DNA of 64,000 nucleotides from CAIODY01 sp046051225 (GTDB taxonomy: Bacteria > Bacteroidota > Bacteroidia > Chitinophagales > CAIODY01). Positions 19,352 to 26,990 of the stretch are shown here, piece by piece. The stretch spans positions 1 to 64,000 of the forward strand of contig JBJOOR010000006.1 in assembly GCA_046051225.1 (NCBI GenBank), given 5' to 3'. The notes beneath the pieces are model-generated. The model saw only the letters and a list, made by a program, of their open reading frames with translations, ran no database searches and had not been told where the DNA came from. The first letter of the stretch is position 1. Each line of letters starts with the position of its first letter. Both the position numbers and the translations under genes were made by a program.

Positions 19352-20281
19352 TCAATTTTCCATTTGTGCAGGTTCTTTCAATCTCATTAATCTTGTTACA
19401 CCACTATTAATTTCCGTTTGTGGGTAATCTGAAAATTTATTTCTTAAAGCAACATCATTGACAAAAATACTTGGGATAGTAATCTCTGATTTGTTTTTGA
19501 AAATTACTTTCACAATTACAAAATCAGAAATCATACTTCTATATCCATTGTTTTGATAAATAAGTACTTGCTCAATATTTTTTTTGGAATATTGAAACGG
19601 ACTAAAAATATTCCCAAAATAAAAGGTGTCATTTCCCTTTGACAAAATGAGAATTTTATTTTTGCTAAATAGGTAGTATTTGAAAAACAGCATCAAGTGT
19701 ATTCCACCACCAAAAAGAAAAAATATTGGGATAATAAAAATCAAATAAAGAGGATTAAAAGGCTTATTAAATGCGATATCTAAAAGTCCGTAAAGAATAA
19801 ATATACCCGACGCCAAATTCATCCAACTTGATTTTAGAAGATATTTAAATGCAACTTCGTCGGATATAGTGTATTGAAAATCTTGTGAAACAAAATGAAC
19901 TATATTATCTTGAAGGATTGTGCTTTCATGCTTAAAATCAGATAAATCCAAAGAATCTTGTTCGTAAAATTTTTTCAAATATGAGTAAGAATCTTTAACA
20001 CTTGTAAAACTTTTCGAAAAAAGTTTATTGCTTTTATCACAATAATGCAACACGAATTTTCCATTGTAAAACAAGGCTAGTTTTAAGAATTGCTGATTCT
20101 CATTTTCAATTGTAATGGAAGGATTGGTAAGTGAAATTTGTATTTTTTCTCTTTGTGTTTCCCAAGGAAATTCTTCAATTATTTTTATCAACGATTCATA
20201 ACTCCGTGGAGTTTCTTCCACAAATTCACCCGTTTCAAAATTTTTATACTGAATTTTTGAGTTATACAATGTAATTATCAA
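19352..20281 (-). CDS. Hypothetical membrane protein bracketed by 243-bp repeats
   Basis: A 309-residue protein I do not recognise. Residues 1-130 are soluble and charged, two hydrophobic segments lie near 150-170 and 175-200 (SGIFILYGLLDIAF, LIFIIPIFFLFGGG), and the last 100 residues are soluble and beta-rich (DTFYFGNIFSPFQYSKKNIEQVLIY), resembling the layout of YcxB/PH-like membrane proteins, though I cannot confirm homology. No signal peptide. It lies entirely between the two 243-bp direct repeats, and its upstream region holds the 21-bp-phased array. Its stop is 34 bases from repeat copy 1. Its isolation suggests accessory DNA. Confidence 0.65.
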   Translation of the reverse strand: MIITLYNSKIQYKNFETGEFVEETPRSYESLIKIIEEFPWETQREKIQISLTNPSITIENENQQFLKLALFYNGKFVLHYCDKSNKLFSKSFTSVKDSYSYLKKFYEQDSLDLSDFKHESTILQDNIVHFVSQDFQYTISDEVAFKYLLKSSWMNLASGIFILYGLLDIAFNKPFNPLYLIFIIPIFFLFGGGIHLMLFFKYYLFSKNKILILSKGNDTFYFGNIFSPFQYSKKNIEQVLIYQNNGYRSMISDFVIVKVIFKNKSEITIPSIFVNDVALRNKFSDYPQTEINSGVTRLMRLKEPAQMEN

Positions 20282-20417
20282 TAATTTGCTTTAAACTATA
20301 AAATATTGATGCAAGATAATTTGCATTTTTTAATTTGCTTGCTTTAATCAATCCTAATATTTCGAGTCACAGCATATCCAGCCACAACGGATATGTAAAC
20401 GATAATAGGAGGCAATC

Positions 20418-20627
20418 AAACTTGAACAAACTTAGTTTAAGTTTGAAAACAAAAGTTTTAAGTTTAAAATCCATCCACTTAAACTTAAACAAACTTATTT
20501 TAAGTTTGAAATTCATCTAATCAAACTTTAACAAACTTATTTTAAATTTAAAAACATCAATTTCAAGTTTAAAACTCATCTACTTAAACTTTAACAAACT
20601 TATTTTAAGTTTAAACTCATCGATTTA
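20418..20627. repeat. Ten-unit 21-bp tandem array with phased A/T tracts
   Basis: Ten contiguous 21-base units fill exactly 210 bases. Each begins AAACTT, AAGTTT or AAATTT, and many have a second AAACTT 10-11 bases later. On the plus strand the units read as heptads such as NLNKLIL and SLKSIHL; a single TAA at 20518 breaks this frame, and after it the heptads resume to 20627. The array lies upstream of the minus-strand gene at 20281 and directly before repeat copy 2. It is either intrinsically bent DNA (21 bp is two helical turns) or a remnant of a heptad-repeat coding sequence. Confidence 0.9.
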
Positions 20628-20630
20628 ATG

Positions 20631-20873
20631 CCCGACCAACGTAGTTTGTATTTGATAAGCGTATGTCTCCAGACTACGCTTCCGCTGAAGTAAATCTCTG
20701 ATTTTATAAAAATCAATTCTCATTCTCCTGTAAGTCTTTATGTTCCATCGTTTCGAAGTTTCGGAATATTTTGTAGTTAGAGAAATGAATAGATTTGAGT
20801 TTACCGTTCCATCGAAACGGTTGGTAAAATTTATTTGTTGTGTTGTATCTCATTAGTAAGTAGTAATTTTTTC
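20631..20873. repeat. 243-bp direct repeat, copy 2
   Basis: Same orientation and same length as copy 1 at 19076-19318, with six substitutions and no gaps. The minus-strand 46-codon frame is intact here too, with Thr-to-Asn, Thr-to-Ile and Arg-to-Gln changes relative to copy 1. It begins 4 bases after the 21-bp array and ends 10 bases before a strong hairpin. Confidence 0.92.
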
Positions 20874-20882
20874 ACCTTAAAC

Positions 20883-20921
20883 AAAAGCGACCATTTCATA
20901 ATCATGAAATGGTCGCTTTTT
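20883..20921 (-). terminator. Strong bidirectional terminator hairpin
   Basis: A perfect 17-bp stem (AAAAGCGACCATTTCAT and its complement) encloses a 4-base loop, with a T-run on either strand. It lies 21 bases after the stop of the minus-strand TPR gene and insulates it from the repeat island. Confidence 0.9.
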
Positions 20922-20941
20922 ATATTATTGAATAATGTAAA

Positions 20942-21625
20942 TTACAAATGTGCTTCGCAACGGGCAATATATGCTGCTGCCATTCTACCAGCTTGCGATG
21001 TAGGATAATCATCTTTTATTTTTTGATAAGCTTCTTTTGCATCTTTAAAATTATTTTCATGCTCCATAGCCATAGCTGCTTTTAATAAATAGAATGGGGT
21101 AAACATTTCATTATCTACATTTTTAGCTGCTTTGTTATAATATTCAATAGCCGATTTCATGTCATTAGTTTCGGCATAGGCATCACCCGTCATACTATAA
21201 GCCTGCCCTTGTGCTATTTCTTCGCTGCTGCTAAATGATTTTAAATATTCTAAAGCTTGTTTAGGTTCGCCCGTTTTTAAGTAACATACACCTAAATAAT
21301 AATTACAAAGGTTAGATGCTTTAGTCATTCCAAATTTATCTTTAATTTTTTTGAAACCATAATGAGCCGCATCGCCATTTATAGCTAACTTAAATGAATC
21401 GGCTTCAAACCAAATTTGAGCTTGATACATTTTAGCTTGTGCATCTTTTTCTCTATTACCTTTCCACCACATAAATCCTATAATGCCTAATACTACTACC
21501 AACAAACCTGTACCTACATAGGTAACCATCTGTTTATTATTCATTAAATAATGTTCGGCTTTTGAATAGGTATTCAAAACACTTGCTTCTACGTCTGTTA
21601 TTTTCTTTTCTTGATTGTCGGCCAT
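20942..21625 (-). CDS. Membrane-anchored TPR protein
   Basis: A 227-residue protein with one membrane helix (about 37-54, VGTGLLVVVLGIIGFMWW) preceded by a charged cytosolic segment and followed by a periplasmic domain of about four TPR-like helical pairs (NLCNYYLGVCYLKTGEPKQALEYL, YSMTGDAYAETNDMKSAIEYYNKA, EAYQKIKDDYPTSQAGRMAAAYIAR). The layout is like YfgM/BamD-type assembly factors and is widespread in Bacteroidota. A role as a scaffold in envelope protein handling is inference. It follows pdhA by 44 bases on the same strand. Confidence 0.75.
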   Translation of the reverse strand: MADNQEKKITDVEASVLNTYSKAEHYLMNNKQMVTYVGTGLLVVVLGIIGFMWWKGNREKDAQAKMYQAQIWFEADSFKLAINGDAAHYGFKKIKDKFGMTKASNLCNYYLGVCYLKTGEPKQALEYLKSFSSSEEIAQGQAYSMTGDAYAETNDMKSAIEYYNKAAKNVDNEMFTPFYLLKAAMAMEHENNFKDAKEAYQKIKDDYPTSQAGRMAAAYIARCEAHL

Positions 21626-21669
21626 TTTTATTGTTTAGTTAATTTATTCTTGTTTAAAATGTAGTGCTA

Positions 21670-22665
21670 TTAATTAGTGATAAACGGATAATCTGCTTGC
21701 GCATAAATATCTTTTAATAATTCATCATCATCAGGAAATGGAGATTCTTCGGCAAATTTTACACTTTCTTCTACCTCTAATTTTATTCCATTATCTATTT
21801 CATCTAATTGCAATTCAGTAGCATATTTTTTTTCTAAAATTAGCTTTCTTATTTGCTCAATAGGGTCTTTAGATTTGTATTCTTCCACCTCTTCTTTGCT
21901 TCTATATTTAGCTGGGTCGCTCATCGAATGCCCTTTATATCTATATGTTTTTATTTCTAAAAATGTAGGGCCATCACCTTTTCTAGCTCTATCAACTGCT
22001 AATTCAATAGCTTCATGTACATCTTCGGGGCTCATACCATTTACTTGTGCCGATGGCATATCATAGGCCAATCCTAATTTTACAATATCATGTACATTAC
22101 TTGTTCTTTCAACAGATGTACCCATAGCATATTCATTGTTTTCACAAATAAATATTACTGGCAATTTCCACAGCATAGCTTGGTTAAATGCTTCGTGCAA
22201 AATACCCTGACGGGCAGCACCATCGCCAAACATAGTAAGGCATACATTATCAGTACCATTATATTTTTCAGCAAAAGCAATACCTGCACCTGTACCTATT
22301 TGTGCACCCACAATACCATGCCCACCAAAAAATTTATGCTCGGCTGAAAAGAAATGCATACTACCGCCTTTACCTTTGCTACATCCAGTGGCTTTACCAT
22401 ATAATTCGGCCATACAAGCATTAGCTGTAATACCTTTAGCTAAAGCCAAAGCATGGTCTCTATATGCTGTAATAATAGCATCATCAGGTCGGATAGCGCT
22501 CATAATACCTGCTGCTACGGCTTCTTGCCCAATATACAAATGGCAAAAACCTCTTATTTTTTGCATACCATAAAGTTGCCCAGCTTTTTCTTCAAACTTT
22601 CTCATGCGCTGCATCAACTCGTACCAATATAAGTAGGTGTCTTGGCTGAATTTTATTGGAGGCAT
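21670..22665 (-). CDS. pdhA: Pyruvate dehydrogenase E1 component alpha subunit
   Basis: A 331-residue thiamine-diphosphate enzyme that decarboxylates pyruvate in the pyruvate dehydrogenase complex. The ThDP motif runs from GDGAARQG to ENN (about 147-177). GFCHLYIGQEAV, the Ser-phosphorylation-loop-like YKGHSMSDPAKYRS and the substrate region GKGGSMHFF are typical of PdhA. The beta subunit is not in the window. TACATTTG on the minus strand (22704-22697) is a probable -7 box. The gene is divergent from the SRPBCC gene. Confidence 0.95.
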   Translation of the reverse strand: MPPIKFSQDTYLYWYELMQRMRKFEEKAGQLYGMQKIRGFCHLYIGQEAVAAGIMSAIRPDDAIITAYRDHALALAKGITANACMAELYGKATGCSKGKGGSMHFFSAEHKFFGGHGIVGAQIGTGAGIAFAEKYNGTDNVCLTMFGDGAARQGILHEAFNQAMLWKLPVIFICENNEYAMGTSVERTSNVHDIVKLGLAYDMPSAQVNGMSPEDVHEAIELAVDRARKGDGPTFLEIKTYRYKGHSMSDPAKYRSKEEVEEYKSKDPIEQIRKLILEKKYATELQLDEIDNGIKLEVEESVKFAEESPFPDDDELLKDIYAQADYPFITN

Positions 22666-22777
22666 ATTTTTATTTTCTGTTTTTTTAAAAGAGTTGCAAA
22701 TGTAATAACTCGAAAATGAATTATGAAAATATTATTGCAAAACTTTCATGTACTTTTGCCCTATTATTTTACACTCA

Positions 22778-23161
22778 ATGAAAGAATTTAAAAAGTATTA
22801 CGAAATTACTGCATCGCCCGAAGATGTATATTTAGGGCTTACAAATCCTGCCACTATTCAATTATGGACTGGCGATTTAGCCGAAATGAGTACCGAGCCC
22901 GAATCTGAATTTTCGTTATGGGATGGTAGTATTGTAGGAAGAAATATTGAATTTGAACCGAGTAAAAAAATTGTACAAGAATGGTATTTTGGCGAACAAG
23001 ATGAGCCATCAATAGTAACCATTAAGCTGCACCCACATAAAAAGGGTACATCAGTAGAGTTATTACATACCAATATTCCTGATGATGCTTTTGCCGATAT
23101 TTCGGAAGGATGGGATGTATATTATTTTGGTGCTTTAATAGATTTTTACGACGAAGAATAA
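22778..23161 (+). CDS. SRPBCC / AHSA1-type domain protein
   Basis: A 127-residue cytoplasmic protein of the START/Bet v1-like (SRPBCC) fold: MKEFKKYYEITASPEDVYLGLT, then WTG, GSIVGRNIEFEPSKKIVQEW, TIKLHPHKKGTSVELLHTNIP, and an END-like aromatic helix GWDVYYFGALIDFY. AHSA1-type proteins bind hydrophobic ligands or Hsp90; the ligand here is unknown. I place the start at 22778 because an upstream in-frame ATG at 22748 falls on the likely -7 box TACTTTTG (22751-22758). It starts a three-gene unit with the next two genes. Confidence 0.8.
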   Translation: MKEFKKYYEITASPEDVYLGLTNPATIQLWTGDLAEMSTEPESEFSLWDGSIVGRNIEFEPSKKIVQEWYFGEQDEPSIVTIKLHPHKKGTSVELLHTNIPDDAFADISEGWDVYYFGALIDFYDEE

Positions 23162-23164
23162 CCC

Positions 23165-23401
23165 ATGCAAGAATTGCCATTACCAAATACCGATTTGCTT
23201 TTAAAAATAGTGAAAATGCCAATGCCATTTGGCAAATATAAAGGTAGGTTAATTTGCGATTTACCTATTAATTATTTAGAGTGGTTTCAACGCAAAGGAT
23301 TTCCGCAAGGCGAAATAGGAGCCTTATTGCAAACTATTTTGGAAATAAAAATGAATGGGCTTGAGTACCTTTTGCAGCCTTTAAAAAATCAACACAAATG
23401 A
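23165..23401 (+). CDS. DUF3820 family protein
   Basis: A 78-residue protein matching DUF3820: MPFGKYKGRLICDLPINYLEWFQRKGFPQGEIG and an ending with NGLEYLLQPL. The family is found beside or within exonuclease proteins, which suggests a nucleic-acid link, but no activity is established. It starts 4 bases after the SRPBCC gene and overlaps the next gene by the 4 bases ATGA, so it is translationally coupled to both. Confidence 0.85.
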   Translation: MQELPLPNTDLLLKIVKMPMPFGKYKGRLICDLPINYLEWFQRKGFPQGEIGALLQTILEIKMNGLEYLLQPLKNQHK

Positions 23402-24054
23402 TTAGTGCCTGGCAAAAATATGTAAGTTATTTATACCCAATTGTGTTAGAAAAAAAACAAGGCAAATACTCATCGCTCGAATTATTATTAGTAAAAAATA
23501 GATTGCAATTATCTACCGATAAGGCGGTGTATTCGTGGGAAGATTTATACTATCCATTTTCATTTGCATTTAATAAAATAAAAAAGCGATTAATTGGCGT
23601 TGAGTCGTGCTTGATAATAGGAATGGGAATGGGTAGCATTTCGAAAATATTGTATAGCATTCAAAATAAAAAAAACATACAATACACCGCCATTGAAGCT
23701 GAAACAACAGTAGTAAATTGGGCAAAAAAATATATAAAATCATCTTTTTATGAAAAAATAAATTGGATAAATGAAGATGCTTTAACTGCCCTTTATAAAT
23801 TGCCTAATAAATACGATTTAATTTGTGTTGATGTATTTGTGCACCGCAGTGTACCTGCATTTGTGCAAAGCAAATCATTTATTGAACAATGCAAATTATT
23901 AATGAATGATAATGCAATATTATTATTTAATATTATTGCAGATGATGCTGAAAAACTAATCAATGAAAACTTTACCGATAATTTTAAAACTATATTTTTA
24001 AAACATGAAGTTTTAAAAATAAATGAAAATCAAATTTGGGTAGGATATAATTAA
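23398..24054 (+). CDS. Spermidine-synthase-like class I methyltransferase-fold protein
   Basis: A 218-residue Rossmann-fold protein. SAM-type motif I is CLIIGMGMGSISKILY (about 76-91), motif II YTAIEAE, then an acidic NEDA and YDLICVDVFVHRSVPAFVQS, as in spermine/spermidine synthases and related fused methyltransferases. It lacks the N-terminal beta-barrel of true SpeE and is short, so the substrate is open. It overlaps the DUF3820 gene by 4 bases and ends 2 bases before the convergent lipoprotein gene. Confidence 0.75.
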   Translation: MISAWQKYVSYLYPIVLEKKQGKYSSLELLLVKNRLQLSTDKAVYSWEDLYYPFSFAFNKIKKRLIGVESCLIIGMGMGSISKILYSIQNKKNIQYTAIEAETTVVNWAKKYIKSSFYEKINWINEDALTALYKLPNKYDLICVDVFVHRSVPAFVQSKSFIEQCKLLMNDNAILLFNIIADDAEKLINENFTDNFKTIFLKHEVLKINENQIWVGYN

Positions 24055-24056
24055 AT

Positions 24057-24614
24057 CTATTTAGTACCCGTAAATTTTACACTTAGTGTATAGTTATTAG
24101 ATGTGTTTGTTGTATAGTAAGTAAATGTAAATTTATTGCCCGATAAAATTGAACCCGACCCCGAATAAATATTACCATCAGCATCCATCTGTTCGGGAAC
24201 AGTAATTGAATTGTTGCTAAAATCTATCACACCATTTACCGAAGCCTGATTTGCAAATGATAATTCGTATTGATTGGTAAAAACTTCAACCCCCACAGTA
24301 GAAATAACAACTTGATTAAAGCCTGTACCAGCAGCAATTGTCATACTTTTAGCATATATATTGTTTTTAGAATTGGCATTGTATTCCAAGTTTCCATTAT
24401 AGGTAGCTACAAAATTATCACGGATAAAGTTGCCACAATCCGAACCTTCATAGCCAGTAGTACAGCTACAATTTCCATTAACACATACACCGCCATTTTT
24501 ACATGAAACACCATCGCAAGAAAGTTTCGATTTTTTACACGAATTAAGGCTTAATATAGAAATACTAGCTACCGAAAGAATGATTACGATGAATATCGAT
24601 TTTATACTTTTCAT
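24057..24614 (-). CDS. Lipoprotein with EGF-like domain
   Basis: A 185-residue protein with a lipoprotein signal (IILSVASISILSLNSC; lipobox LNSC with Cys26). A six-cysteine EGF-like module follows directly (CDGVSCKNGGVCVNGNCSCTTGY split around positions 33-56 and ending SDCG). The remaining 125 residues are beta-rich (VATYNGNLEYN, SISVPEQ-like, FTFTYYTT) with no family I recognise. It should sit in the outer or inner membrane facing the periplasm or surface. A CAAATATA at 24635-24642 gives the -7 pattern on the minus strand. Confidence 0.8.
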   Translation of the reverse strand: MKSIKSIFIVIILSVASISILSLNSCKKSKLSCDGVSCKNGGVCVNGNCSCTTGYEGSDCGNFIRDNFVATYNGNLEYNANSKNNIYAKSMTIAAGTGFNQVVISTVGVEVFTNQYELSFANQASVNGVIDFSNNSITVPEQMDADGNIYSGSGSILSGNKFTFTYYTTNTSNNYTLSVKFTGTK

Positions 24615-24759
24615 GGGTTTTAATTTTTGTGATGCAAATATAATTTAAAACTTTATTTCATTTTGTTTTTCAAAATAAAACTGAAAATAGTTGAAAGTTA
24701 AAATTTGAAATAGAGCAACCTTTTGTGCACTTTTGTACTCTTAATTTAAAACTAATTGA

Positions 24760-26037
24760 ATGGATTACTTCCTGTTCGGATTTTATCTTTTATTTTTTTC
24801 ATTCTTAATCTATCGATATAAAATTTATCGTTATTTTGATTTGTCGCCTCAATCAGTTTTGTTATTGTTTTTAATGAAAGTGTTTGCTGGTGTGGCTTAT
24901 ACATTTGTTCATTATCATTATTATGGTGGTGGCGATGTAAATCGGTTTCATAAAAATGCACTTTGGGTTTATCGTGCATTAGCAGATAATCCAATCAGTT
25001 ATTTAAAACTTGTATTTGGTTGGTATGGCGAATATGTACCACCCGAATTGGCTCCTTACGAAAAGCACATTTTGTTTTGGGGCGATAATGGTTCATTTTT
25101 TTTAGTTCGAATTCTTGCCATTTTTGATATTATCACTAGGCAAAATGTGTACATCAACACTATTTTTTTCGAAATGATAACCATGGTGGGTTTGCTAAGT
25201 TTGTATAAAATATTTCATTACTATTTTCCTGATAAAAAACCTTTATTATTGATGTGTGTATTTGCTATTCCATCTGCCTTATTTTGGAGCTCGGGTATTC
25301 ATAAAGATGGATTAATATTAACGTGTACAGGCTTATTATTTATGTGTGCCAACGATTTAGTAGTAAAAGGGTTTCACTTTATCAAATTATGTATCTGCAT
25401 TACTTGTGTAATATTATTATTGATGATAAGGGGCTACGATATTATCATTATGTTTCCAGGTTTAGCGGCTTTATATTGGACTTATAGAATGCCAAAATAC
25501 AAATTATTAAAATTTAGTTTTGTGTATGCCACTTGCATTTTGCTTTTCTTTTTTACTGATTCATGGTTTCAGCTTGGGTTTGTAAATTTTATTCTGCAAA
25601 AACAAAAACTATTTATCGAATATGGCTTGGGCAACAGTTTATTGCGCCCTTTAATGATTAATAATCATCCTATTTCGTTTTTAATTACAGCACCACATGC
25701 CATCTATCGTGCTTTGTTTCGCCCCAATATATTTCAATACCACACCATTCACGAATTGATTTATGCTATCATCAATACTTTATTTTTAATTCATTGTTTT
25801 TTGCTTTTATTCTTTATCAATTTTAAAAATAAAAAAATATCGGGCTTGGCTTTATTCTGTATTTTTTATTCGTTGCTGATGATGGTTTTTATAGGGTGGA
25901 TAGTGCCAAATGTAGGCGCAATGGTGCGTTACACATCATGTGTGTATCCATTTTTTACTTTGTTTTTTGTGTTAATAGCAGATGAAAAAAAGGTTGCTTC
26001 GTTGCCTATTATAAAACGATTGAATATTTTTAGATAA
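24760..26037 (+). CDS. Polytopic membrane protein, unknown
   Basis: A 425-residue protein with roughly ten membrane segments and a large loop near residues 70-110 (YYGGGDVNRFHKNALW, YGEYVPPELAPYEKH). The layout (N-terminal loop with D-x-N-R-F, many aromatic residues, C-terminal ADEKK) resembles integral-membrane glycosyltransferase-like or O-antigen polymerase-type proteins seen in Bacteroidota, but I see no diagnostic motif. No neighbours suggest a sugar pathway. It ends 65 bases before tRNA-Arg. Confidence 0.7.
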   Translation: MDYFLFGFYLLFFSFLIYRYKIYRYFDLSPQSVLLLFLMKVFAGVAYTFVHYHYYGGGDVNRFHKNALWVYRALADNPISYLKLVFGWYGEYVPPELAPYEKHILFWGDNGSFFLVRILAIFDIITRQNVYINTIFFEMITMVGLLSLYKIFHYYFPDKKPLLLMCVFAIPSALFWSSGIHKDGLILTCTGLLFMCANDLVVKGFHFIKLCICITCVILLLMIRGYDIIIMFPGLAALYWTYRMPKYKLLKFSFVYATCILLFFFTDSWFQLGFVNFILQKQKLFIEYGLGNSLLRPLMINNHPISFLITAPHAIYRALFRPNIFQYHTIHELIYAIINTLFLIHCFLLLFFINFKNKKISGLALFCIFYSLLMMVFIGWIVPNVGAMVRYTSCVYPFFTLFFVLIADEKKVASLPIIKRLNIFR

Positions 26038-26055
26038 AAAAAGCAGTACAATTTC

Positions 26056-26085
26056 TTGATTTTTAAAATCAAATTATTACTTTTG
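26056..26085 (+). promoter_or_regulatory. Promoter of tRNA-Arg
   Basis: TTG at 26056-26058, a 19-base spacer and TACTTTTG at 26078-26085 match the Bacteroidota consensus exactly. The predicted start falls about 10 bases before the tRNA 5' end at 26103. Confidence 0.65.
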
Positions 26086-26102
26086 CAGCCCATTAGAAAA
26101 AT

Positions 26103-26176
26103 GGCTCCGTAGCTCAATTGGATAGAGTATTTGACTACGAATCAAAAGGTTTCAGGTTCGACTCCTGACGGAGTCA
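26103..26176 (+). tRNA. tRNA-Arg (anticodon ACG)
   Basis: A 74-base class I tRNA without encoded CCA. The acceptor is GGCTCCG with CGGAGTC (one G-T pair) and discriminator A. The anticodon stem TTTGA/TCAAA encloses CTACGAA, giving ACG, whose A34 is normally deaminated to inosine so it reads CGU, CGC and CGA. The T arm CAGG-TTCGACT-CCTG is intact. Confidence 0.97.
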
Positions 26177-26185
26177 CAAAAAAGC

Positions 26186-26218
26186 AAGACTGGAGATAAT
26201 TTATCTTCAGTCTTTTTT
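26186..26218 (+). terminator. Rho-independent terminator of tRNA-Arg
   Basis: The arms AAGACTG and CAGTCTT, extended by AGATAA/TTATCT after one G-T pair, form a hairpin that ends in TTTTTT. It begins 9 bases after the tRNA. Confidence 0.9.
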
Positions 26219-26275
26219 ATTTTATAGCATTCTTTGGGCTATTGTTTTATACATCTAAATTGAAAAATAATTTTA

Positions 26276-26944
26276 ATGATAAATATTACTAATTATCAAT
26301 TTATTCAACAAGAACTAAAATCTTCAAACACTCAATTAATAGCGGTTTCGAAAACAAAACCAATTTCGGATATGCAGGAATTATATGATGCAGGGCAAAG
26401 AGTTTTTGGCGAAAACTATGTGCAAGAATTAGTTGATAAACAACTACAATTACCTGCTGATATTCAATGGCATTTTATTGGTCATTTACAATCGAATAAA
26501 GTAAAATATATAACTCCGTTTGTACATACCATTCATGCTGTAGATAGTTTGAAATTATTAGTAGAAATTGATAAACAAGCAGCTAAAAATAACAGAATAA
26601 TTAATTGTTTATTGCAATTACATATAGCCGATGAAGACACAAAATTTGGATTAGATGAAAATGAAATTTTGGATTTAGCAAAAGCTATTCAACAACAAGA
26701 TTTCAAAAATATTTTGATAACAGGAATCATGGCAATGGCTACCAATACAGATGATGAGCGAAAGATTGAACAAGAATTTATTCAGGTAAAAATCATTTTT
26801 GATAGATTAAAATCAGAATATTTTTCATCATCTAATTCATTTACAGAAATATCAATGGGTATGAGCAGCGATTATAAATTGGCTGTAAAATGTGGCTCAA
26901 CCATGGTAAGAATTGGTAGTTTACTTTTTGGCAGTAGAAATTAA
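26276..26944 (+). CDS. yggS: YggS-family PLP homeostasis protein
   Basis: A 222-residue PLP-binding protein of the PLPHP family. The Schiff-base lysine is K26 in LIAVSKTKP; GENYVQE, WHFIGHLQSNKVKY, MGMSSDYKLAVKCGSTMVRIGSLLFG complete the barrel. Family members buffer pyridoxal phosphate and affect amino-acid metabolism, without a known catalytic reaction. Length is at the family norm. It precedes the M20 dipeptidase by 46 bases. Confidence 0.93.
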   Translation: MINITNYQFIQQELKSSNTQLIAVSKTKPISDMQELYDAGQRVFGENYVQELVDKQLQLPADIQWHFIGHLQSNKVKYITPFVHTIHAVDSLKLLVEIDKQAAKNNRIINCLLQLHIADEDTKFGLDENEILDLAKAIQQQDFKNILITGIMAMATNTDDERKIEQEFIQVKIIFDRLKSEYFSSSNSFTEISMGMSSDYKLAVKCGSTMVRIGSLLFGSRN

Positions 26945-26990
26945 AATTATAGAATTACATTTGCCATTCAATTTAAAAAACAAAATCTTT

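Noticed and set aside
20335..20520. Plus-strand 61-codon heptad-repeat gene
   Set aside because: No initiation signal; the repeat itself explains the open frame, and a stop breaks the array. Kept only as a repeat feature.
22748..22777. Ten-residue N-terminal extension of the SRPBCC protein
   Set aside because: The upstream ATG falls on the probable -7 box and adds residues unlike the family.
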